Positions 56,470-64,000 of a DNA stretch of 64,000 nt are shown piece after piece. Origin of the DNA: Lepidostoma basale (lineage: Eukaryota; Arthropoda; Insecta; Trichoptera; Lepidostomatidae). A model generated the notes under the pieces. It worked only from the letters and a program-made list of their open reading frames with translations. It did not search any database and had not been told where the DNA came from. A program made the position numbers and the translations under genes. Location of the stretch: positions 1-64,000 of the forward strand of contig JAHDVF020001378.1 in the NCBI GenBank assembly GCA_022606425.2, given 5' to 3'. Position 1 is the first letter of the stretch; each line of letters starts with the position of its first letter.

Positions 56470-56912
56470 AATGGTGTTCTTGTACCGATCTTTATGTATG
56501 GAAGCGAAGAATAGAACTGGCAAAATAATGATGAAAGTAGAATAAATGCAGTAGAAATGAGATCTCTTAGACGAATGTGTAGATCCTCTGTGTATGATAG
56601 AGTGTCAAATGAAAATATAAGAAGTGAATGCGGTGCTAATGATAATGCTATTAACAAAATAATTAAAGGATTATTAAGATGGTTTGGATACATGGAAAGA
56701 ATATTTGAAGAAAGAATGGTAAAATAATTATATGTTTACGATATAAATGGAACTAGAAATAGAGGAAGATCGCGGAAAACAAGACGTGATCAAATAAATC
56801 CAATATTAAATGTCGACCACGTGAGAAGTCAGGGAAATTGACGCGCGTACATGACACGCTGTATGATTGTTGAGGAAAACATAATTTGTCAGGAAAGAAA
56901 TGTATAAAGCTG
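56470..56912 (+). mobile_element. LINE-A fragment
   Basis: atggtgttcttgtaccgatc start (NGVLVPIFMYGSE). It has several stops. It ends at tgtcaggaaagaaatg without the AGTT tail. Confidence 0.8.
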
Positions 56913-56989
56913 GTTAAAAACTATGTTAATTATGCATCGTTTCTCAACAAATATATAAGAAAATAATAATTAATTATCATTTAATGATT

Positions 56990-57145
56990 TAACTGAAATC
57001 TCTTAACGGAAGTTAATTGTTTCTTCTAAATTAATGCATAAAACGATGTTTTTTTAATAATAACTTCCACTTCTGTCTTTATTTCGACAGTGACTGGCTT
57101 TGACAAGCTGGCTGGCATCGACATACTGGTCTGATGAGGGACAGG
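56990..57145. repeat. PR2 left half
   Basis: gaaatctcttaacggaagtt then acttccacttctgtctttat and a core cut off at catactggtctgatgaggg. Confidence 0.7.
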
Positions 57146-57274
57146 CCTAGGGATTGCATGAGCAAAGATGACGGAAAGGCGCCGCTTCGTCCTATTACAG
57201 ATTCTGGTAAGTGGTGAATAACCTTCTATATTTAAAGAAGTTAAGGGGATTATTTAAAAAAAAATGGTAGTTGA

Positions 57275-57670
57275 ATAAATGCGAATAAATGTAATCTCAT
57301 AGACGAATATGCAGTTAATCTGTATATAGTAGAGTGTCAAATGCAAATATAAGAAAATTTTGCAGTGGGAATGAAAGTATAACGAACAAAATAATAAAAG
57401 GATCATTATGATAGTTTGGATAGATGGAAATAATGAATGAAAAAGTAATACTAAGAAATGTATATGACAAGTAAATAAGGTAAACGGAACTAGGAATAGA
57501 GGGAGACCAAGGCAAACGTGGTACGATCAAATCAATCAAATATTAATTTTCGGCCACTTGAGAGTCAGAGAAACCGACGTGCGTACTTGACACGATGTAT
57601 GAATTATGAGGAATCGAGAGAAGTACGTCACGAAATAACAGCGTGGCGGTCTATTATTTAGGTAAATTAG
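57275..57670 (+). mobile_element. LINE-A fragment, diverged
   Basis: gaataaatgtaatctcatag onwards; agggagaccaaggcaaacgt near 57500. The tail is reduced to tagttag. Confidence 0.75.
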
Positions 57671-57674
57671 TTAG

Positions 57675-57845
57675 TTTTAAAATTGTAATTATTTTATCAG
57701 TTTATTGTAACACTTGATGATGCCAACATCGGTTGGCGAAACAGCTATCGCGACACTCTCAGTGATTAAAAAAAAATGTGATATTATAATAGTGTTTAAA
57801 ATATTAATAGGAATGGCCAAAACAATGGATATATGGTGTTTATAA
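57675..57845 (+). repeat. PR3 element with intact hammerhead-like core
   Basis: TGATGA (57715-57720), T, stem GCCAAC/GTTGGC (57722-57727, 57732-57737), GAAAC (57738-57742), followed by agctatcgcgacactctc. Confidence 0.8.
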
Positions 57846-57994
57846 CAAAAGAGTAAACAATTTGGTTTTCTAAGCACCCTATCATCTTAATGTTGCATAT
57901 GAAATTCAATTAGTGCAATGTAAATAATGTATATTTTTTTTAATATAATCCTATGGCGTTAACACTGTGGAATTCCATAATGAAGAATTTTTAT

Positions 57995-58178
57995 GAATTA
58001 AAACACTGTTTTTTCCACTTTTGAGTTTATTTTTCTCCGCATGTTTCGAAGGCTTACACCTTCATCATCGGGAGAACGATATAAATTGATGCTGAAGGTG
58101 TAAGCCTTCGAAACATGTCGTGGAAAATAAACTCAAAAGTGGAAAAAACAGTGTTTTAATTCATAAAAATTCGAAATA
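57995..58178. repeat. Near-perfect palindrome with GAAGG/CCTTC core
   Basis: Arms of about 80 bp (aaaacactgttttttccact and complement). Core aggtgtaagccttcgaaaca on both strands. Confidence 0.85.
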
Positions 58179-58221
58179 TATTTTATTGTAAAAAATCTTT
58201 TTAAAATGTATACATAGTTAA

Positions 58222-58313
58222 AATCCACTGATGTTTGTGTCTTCGACCGGTTTTATATGGTGTTGATGGCAGCGAGCTGCCGAAACCGGTCGAAGACACA
58301 AACATTAGTGGAT
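58222..58313. repeat. PR7 palindromic repeat
   Basis: tccactgatgtttgtgtctt arms. Core ttgatggcagcgagctgccg then aaacc. Confidence 0.85.
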
Positions 58314-58645
58314 CTCCTAAGCTCCCATTCCCAATCAAATGCAAATTAATCATTTATTAATTTCTATATAAATTATGTCTTTTCAAATGTATGTTTTTTC
58401 TAAATTACAATTATTATTTTTATTTTTATCATCATCATGTATTATTATTATTATTTAATATTATTTATTAGTTCTTACAGTTAAAAAATAATTTTAAATG
58501 CGTTTTTTATTAGTCTTTCATTGTTTAGTTTTTATTATATTTTTACGCCTGAAGATGGAGGTATCATCCGAAACATGTCGTGTTTTTAAATATTTTTTAT
58601 AATACTATGGAATTCCGCAGTGGTAATGCCCTAGCGTTCAATAAG

Positions 58646-59299
58646 TTGATTTTAACAAAATGTACATTTTATTTTTTATTATTATTTTTTTTTCATTATT
58701 TGCCCTAGAATTATTTTGATATGTGACAACATAAGAAATGAGGGGTCTATTAAAAGACACAAAAAATTTATCGGCTGAAATAGTTCACGTCTGCAGGGAC
58801 TAATATGAATTTTCATAACAGTTTTACTGCGGCTACTCGCGTTCATTTTACGATAAACGTTCGAATAAAAAATGTCAGTCTTCCCCTATTGAAATGGCCA
58901 ATTCGTTTAAAAGTAGCTACCCCGAATATCTCTCCGGGGAGTTTTTGGTCGATAAATTTTAATAGCGAAGCGGTACGTGGAGGTAAAAGTTAGTGATAAA
59001 GACATCCAGGCCATCACGATGGAATTTTCCACAGAGAAATTGCATACGAAACTGCTCGAGTAATGTATTATAAAAAAGTTTATTTTTCAGATTAATTTTT
59101 GATGCGTAAACAAGCGATAAAAATACGAAGGAACAAGCGTAAAACATGTTTTTTAAAGTGGTTGATAAATAAGGAATACTTTGGAAAGTTATGTTTGGTC
59201 CGATATTGCTACTTACAAACTTTCAAATGTGTTTTTTTTTACTTCGTATGAAGCACTTTATTTGTTTTGCAGCATTAAGATATTACAAATAATTTTAAA
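58646..59299. other. Unassigned sequence
   Basis: 58800-59000 is GC-richer without supported coding. A repeat end (cgtatgaagcactttatttg) is at 59245. Confidence 0.4.
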
Positions 59300-59575
59300 A
59301 CACTTTAACATGGTTAAGACAAATGGAAAGAATGAATCACTTGGAAAGAATGGTAAAGAAAGTAGATGTTAACGATGTAAACGGAACTAGAAATAGAGGT
59401 AGACCAAGGAAAACGTTGCACGATAAAAAAAACAATCAAATATTGATTGTCGGCCACGTAAGGAATCGGAGAAATCGAAATGTATGAACGTATGAATGTT
59501 GAAGAATCAAGAGAGGTATGTCAGGAAAGAAGAGTGTGGTTGTCCATTCGAAGAGACGGCGTGATTGTTACTTAG
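59300..59575 (+). mobile_element. LINE-A fragment
   Basis: aatggaaagaatgaatcact, then aactagaaatagaggtagac; it ends aagagacggcgtgattgtta. Confidence 0.8.
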
Positions 59576-60239
59576 TCTTATTTTGTTTTTACACCACTTT
59601 TAATGAACAAGTACAAGTAGACATTTAAGCAGTTGTCAAAATCGTGTTTTAAATGTTTTTTATGAACTATTTAGAATTTGTTTTTAGAGCAAATTCGAAA
59701 TAAATCATTAATGTTAAAACTCGTTATGTTGAAGTATAATATAATATATTTAGTATTTCCGCAAAAACAATGGATTATCTAAACAATAACATCACAATCA
59801 ATTGTTTTTTTTTATTTTGATATATTCGTTTATTACATATGTTGATAGAATATGAATAGAATTTCAATTGTATTTAATGCCAATTTTACAACTTTCAACA
59901 AACATCGATTTCTCCGCTTTGATGTTGTGAAGAATTTTATGGTTGAATGGAATACTCATTATCTCATGAATCTTAAACAAAACAAACGGCAAAGGATTTA
60001 TTCAGTTATGAATAATTTAAATGAGAATTTATGATACTCGTAAATCAATTTCATTCAACTCAAATTTGCAAAATGTATTATGGAATGGAGAAATTAATTT
60101 TCTTTTCACCCTAACTCTATATTTAACCTAAAACATTATATGTATATCCAAACTACTACAACTAATTGATAATTCGATATTAATTTTGCAGTTTTATCAT
60201 CTTTGTCTTTTCTGTTAAATTCGTGGTATTATTATAAAT
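59576..60239. other. AT-rich unassigned sequence
   Basis: No gene or known repeat. Confidence 0.4.
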
Positions 60240-60362
60240 TTGTGTATTCTTGATTGATGCTGCAGTCATTTCAAGATGTTTGAAGAATTCAACATATAAA
60301 AACCCTGTCATGAAGATCAGCAGCAAAGTGAGAATTTATAAGACTTGTGTACTCTGCACTCG
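60240..60362 (+). mobile_element. LINE-K 5' piece joined tail-on to LINE-N
   Basis: LIDAAVISRCLKNSTYKNPV then MKISSKVRIYKTCV. It stops where the LINE-N 3' end begins on the other strand. Confidence 0.7.
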
Positions 60363-60364
60363 AT

Positions 60365-60945
60365 CTATTGTCATGATATTCTTCTTCTCTGGTTTCAATC
60401 CTGGGATTGGTTTGCAGCAATTTCCTCCATTATTCTCTTCCATTTTTCCCTGTCTTGTGTGGCTCTTTTGAGATCTGCATATGATGAGCAGCGTACGTCC
60501 ACCAACAGGTCCTTCAGGTACTCTCGGCGTGGGCGTCCCCTAGAGTTTGTCCCCTCGATCATACCCTCCATTATGGCATGCAAGAGACCTTCTTGACGTA
60601 TTACATGGCCGATCCATCTTGTACGCCTTTCGGACAAGGTCCTGAGCAGGTGCCTTCCTCCTTCGATTCCTTGAAGAACTTCCTCATTCGTGATGTGGTC
60701 TCTCCAGGAAATTCCAAAGAGTCTTCTATAGGACCACATCTAAAAAGCCTCTAGTCTCCGCTTATCCCTTTCGGATAGGCACCATGTCTCGCAGCCGTAC
60801 ATCAAGACACTCCATACATAGGTCTTGATGAGGAGTATTCTCAGTTTTAGGTCTATATTATTTGACTCTATTATTTTCGACCTTTTATTAAATGCAAGCC
60901 TAGCCTGATGTATACGGCTGTCGACCTCGCTCTTAGACCGTTATT
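60365..60945 (-). mobile_element. LINE-N fragment
   Basis: The minus strand has a 114-residue frame: MWSYRRLFGISWRDHITNEE, then RRTRWIGHVIRQEGLLHAIM and GTNSRGRPRREYLKDLLVDV, ending with EKWKRIMEEIAANQSQD-stop. The frame upstream (to 60945) encodes the YGCETWCLSERDKRRLEAF region with one stop. RTE-type C-terminus. Confidence 0.85.
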
Positions 60946-61004
60946 CGTATATATTATATGTCATGATTTTCTTATACTAGAGCATTGAGAACTGTATATC
61001 ATAG

Positions 61005-61517
61005 ATACACAATGAACAACCAGCAACTAGCACATGTATCTACGATGAGAGATCTCGGGATCATCTATGAGAGTAGGCTGACTTTTTGTGCACATATCGA
61101 GAGGATTTGAGACATTGCACTGAGGATGTTGGGGTTCATCATCCGGACCGGAAGAGTTTTCAGAGATCATAATGTGCTCAGAGTCCTATACATCGCGTTG
61201 GTTCGGAGCAGACTCGAAAGTGGTTTTGAGATATGGAGTCCTCACGAGGTGGACGAGGAAGACGATATTTCGTTATGCTGGAGAGGGTTCAGAAAAAATT
61301 TCTTAGGTATATATACATGAGGGAGTATGGTAGTTATCCGTAGCTCTATCCCACGGCATTTCTTTTGGGAATGCTCGGAATCAATTCTCTACAGTTTTGA
61401 AGAGATGGACATCTAAAAACCCATTTCTTTAGATTAATCAGGGGATACTTCGAGAACTCTGGAGAACAGACCACATAGGTCTACAACAAGGAAGAAGAAG
61501 AAGAAGAAGAAGAAGAA
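61005..61517 (+). mobile_element. LINE-J fragment ending in (GAA)n
   Basis: Blocks LRMLGFIIRTGRVFRDHNVL and RVLYIALVRSRLESGFEIWS, then RVQKKFLRYIYMREYGSYP. It has several stops. The tail is a GAA run at 61490-61517, unlike the other LINE-J copies. Confidence 0.75.
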
Positions 61518-62629
61518 AGTAGTTAACTTAATGATTATTAAGAATTTCTATGTATATGCAGCGAGACATAGAGGAAAAATTCTACGCGTGTTTTTGTTTG
61601 TCTAGATAAGACATTGATTATACTAAATATGAAGAAAAAAAATTAAAATACGGAAAAACACACCATGATTTGAATGAAAAACAAATGACAAAAGATTGAG
61701 AGATCTGTAGAATTGTCATTTAAACATGACAACAAGACGTAAAGATCCAATAAAGTATAATTCTTGCTTGCACCGGAAGAACAAAGAAGTCACTATTTCT
61801 ATTCGAAGAAAAGATTTATTGTATCATTGAATTCGAAATGAATCTAAAAGTACTTCGCACAAATTATTTGGTTCCCAAGATGAGAATCTTTCAGCTCCTA
61901 AATCGTAAGTTAGAGGAAAGGAAACTTACTTTCGAAGTGATTCCATGAGTTAAGAAAACTACAATAACATGTCGTATAAAATAACTAATGTGTTTATTTG
62001 GACTTTTGTCCTTTGACCTTTCCCTTAAAATAAAAACGCGCATTCCTCTGTGTTGGGTTGTCAGTACCCAATCAAAAATTAGCGATTTGAAATCGTAAAA
62101 ATAATAACATTCATAGCTAATCCCCTTAATTAATTATAATTGAAGTAAAAAATTATAATAATTGAGATTTATTTGCTAAAAACATTTTAAAAAAACATCT
62201 GGCAATGCTCACGGAACGGGCATAGGTCCACTCTGGTTGCAAGCCCGAAAGCTACTGCCGGGCAGTGAGAACATTGAGCTCCTCGCGCTTCCACAGTGAA
62301 GTATGCAAGAGTGAAATGCGAATACGAGTATAGTGTCGCGCACTCTCCGATTTTCACAAAATACCTCCGATGTACCCGATAAATTCTGATTATTATTAAT
62401 ATTATTTTTTTAATCAATGCGTAAATATATTATGGAGTAATACCTAAAATCTAAACCTTCTATTTATTATATTTATAGAAATATTGTTGGTTATTAGAAA
62501 CAACGCGTAGAAGATACCCATCACAGGGAAAGGAGGGTTAATATTTTTTACTATTTAAAGCAAATTAGAATAATGATTTGATATTTTAATTTCAACATTT
62601 TCATAATAAGTATCATCTTTATCAATGGC
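61518..62629. other. Unassigned sequence
   Basis: No gene supported. 62190-62340 is GC-richer on both strands without recognised motif. Confidence 0.4.
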
Positions 62630-62730
62630 GTTAAAGCATAATATGAGCCCTGGCCTTCTCCAGAATTCTTCTCCATTCTCTCCGGTCCATCATCCGCATT
62701 CTTCAGTTTGTATTGCGGGGGTGTGGTGGG

Positions 62731-63335
62731 TGTTGAACACACGTGGACGTCGTCGGCGTTTATGACGGGTCACAGGTAACACTACGTTAACGTTATGAAG
62801 TACTCGAGCGGGAGCGTGGCTGGATGTCGATGGCAGCGGGGCGGAGTCCGGTGGTGAGTCGTAGAGGATGAGGGCTCGCTGAGCGGTATCGTAGAGTGGC
62901 TGGAGCGAGGAGTCGTCGGAGGTTTCTTGTATGTAGACTGGGTAGTGGAGACTCGTGTCTCTTCGAGATCGCGATACAGGCTGACGTTTAGAGTTGACTG
63001 ACGTTTAGAGTGGACTGCCTTAGCTTCGTAGCTCGGCGTCGGAGGGAGTCCGATATCCCTCGTGGCGTGGACTTATTAACGTAGACTCGCGTCTGTTAGA
63101 AGTCGTAAGAGTAACTGATCCTATTGGGTGCTCGGAAGTACTGCTTTTATATGCTTTGGTTTCGTCATCTGATGACCTGATCCGATGACCTGACCTAGTG
63201 ACCAACTTGAAGAATTCAGAGCCCGCGAATCATCAAATTTGATAATTAGGTCTTGGGTCAGCGTTTTTGTGTTTATTCGTGTCATCTATTTTTTCATGAA
63301 ATATGTTTATCTGGGTTATGCATTTAACCCCGACA
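62731..63335 (-). mobile_element. Probable solo LTR (about 605 bp)
   Basis: Minus strand begins TGTCGGGGTTAAATG and ends GTGTTCAACA (TG...CA). A TATAAAAG box lies about 35 bp upstream of atcagttact, an arthropod-type initiator. It is much more GC-rich than its surroundings. No clean target duplication (gtggg against gtatc), and no adjacent coding, so the call is provisional. Confidence 0.5.
63155..63165 (-). promoter_or_regulatory. TATA-like box within the probable LTR
   Basis: Complement reads agcatataaaagcagtac, followed about 30 bases later by atcagttactcttacgac. Confidence 0.4.
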
Positions 63336-63395
63336 GTATCACCAATTGTCCTGAGGTCCCCCTGCACACCATCCATCCACCTCAGTTTTGATATT

Positions 63396-63500
63396 TTTTG
63401 TATACAACGGGTCTTTTGAACCGAATTACTGTACCCAATGTGTTTTAGCTATTAAATTGATTCTAATCACATGTAAGGAATGTATAGCAAAGTAGGCATT
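63396..63500 (-). mobile_element. Truncated SINE copy
   Basis: Only the 3' part remains: minus strand gtacagtaattcggttcaaa then gacccgttgtatacaaaa. Confidence 0.6.
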
Positions 63501-63504
63501 TTGA

Positions 63505-63812
63505 ACAAAATTATGAAAGGATCGCTGCGTTGGTTCGAACATATGGAGCGCAAGGATGAAGAAAAAATGGTTAAAAAAGTATAGGTTAATTTTGTAAATA
63601 GAGAACGGAGTCGAGATAGACCGAGAAAAACATGGCATGACCAAATTAATCAAACTTTAAAAGTTTGTCATGTTAGTCGGAAGAATCGACGTACTTTTAT
63701 GACTCGTTATATAAATGTGCAGAAAGCTAGAGAGGTGTGTCAGGAAAGAGTAATGTGGCGGTCCCTTCTCTCTGCCTACCCCTGCGGAGAAACGGCGTGA
63801 TGGTTTATTTTT
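63505..63812 (+). mobile_element. LINE-A subfamily B fragment
   Basis: ttgaacaaaattatgaaagg starts (LNKIMKGSLRWFEHMERKDE). It ends gcggagaaacggcgtgatgg with no AGTT tail. Confidence 0.85.
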
Positions 63813-64000
63813 GTTGTTGTTGTAAATTCTAATTATACCCCCTCCACCTTTATACATAACTCCACCCTTTTTGGTATATAAGTGATCACTCTGTTTTATT
63901 TTATTCTTAAAATATTGATCATCGAAATAGGTTGTGTCGCAACCGAAACATGTCTGTGAAAAGTGTTTTAAAAATACAAAGTGCAATTAAATTTATCTAA
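63813..64000. other. Window end, partial PR element
   Basis: At 63930-63960 gttgtgtcgcaaccgaaaca then tgtctgtgaaaa looks like the core side of another palindromic repeat. Confidence 0.4.

Larger units (their letters stand above)
57950..58645. repeat. Composite PR5-type element with two nested palindromes
   Basis: Outer ends taacactgtggaattccat and complement (about 58615). Inside are a perfect palindrome at 57995-58178 (ctccacttttgagtttattt arms) and PR7 at 58222-58313. The PR5 core CTGAAGA-T-GGA...TCC-GAAAC is at 58549-58574. Confidence 0.75.
62630..63395 (-). mobile_element. Non-LTR fragment split by a probable LTR
   Basis: Minus strand blocks on both sides: ggtggatggatggtgtgcag (63370 side) and gatggaccggagagaatgga (62690 side). 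They flank 62731-63335. Confidence 0.5.

Noticed and set aside
56367..56693. 108-residue frame on the minus strand
   Set aside because: Antisense of LINE-A on the + strand.

Overview
The window looks like intergenic and intronic DNA from an insect nuclear genome. It is AT-rich, has no long open reading frames, and is saturated with degraded transposable elements. A lepidopteran is most likely: the non-LTR families (SEAWNWQKKDESRINAVE-type reverse transcriptase tails), a cecropia-type mariner, a CCTAA-type telomere-like tract and many small palindromic repeats fit a moth or butterfly. That placement is inference. No bacterial, organellar or rRNA signal and no complete tRNA gene was seen.

Host coding sequence is sparse. 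Two phase-0 exons on the + strand (5378-5494 and 18830-19012) encode a repetitive, probably secreted protein that I cannot name. A possible third piece lies near 29.9-30.06 kb. These would belong to one long gene whose introns (13.3 kb between the first two exons) are filled with transposons. The second exon carries an in-frame TAA six bases before its donor site. A separate candidate last exon with an acidic C-terminus is at 55316-55446.

Non-LTR retrotransposons. LINE-A (RTE-like, tail (AGTT)n) has about 30 truncated copies; the longest is 41205-42250. LINE-J (Jockey/CR1-like) copies include 11105-11560, 11563-11935, 20965-21705, 25860-26135, 47580-47775 and 61005-61515. LINE-K (often ending in (GAA)n) copies include 14340-14889, 30760-31165, 49160-49405 and 54745-54960. 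LINE-M (40403-40794, 24210-24740) and LINE-N (39000-39425, 54185-54400, 60365-60945) are related fragments. Three tRNA-like SINE copies share their 3' tail with the LINE-J copy at 20965-21705.

DNA transposons. There is a mariner with both ends intact (12052-13278), a truncated, internally deleted mariner (29172-29870), an old TIR element with fragments of an unnamed transposon ORF (1174-3417), a second TIR element (45865-47491), a TTAA-flanked foldback (17040-17744), a short TIR MITE (24337-24556) and the MITE-8 family. A probable solo LTR lies at 62731-63335.

Palindromic repeats. At least seven families (named PR1-PR7 here) have long inverted arms around a compact core. In most families the core reads CTGANGA, one base, a 3-6 bp hairpin stem, then GAAAC. 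This resembles the hammerhead-ribozyme core. PR1 copies have one constant end and one variable, truncated end, and one has a 15-bp target duplication. That points to retrotransposition rather than cut-and-paste. I consider this the most interesting signal in the window. Nested insertions give a relative chronology in many places.
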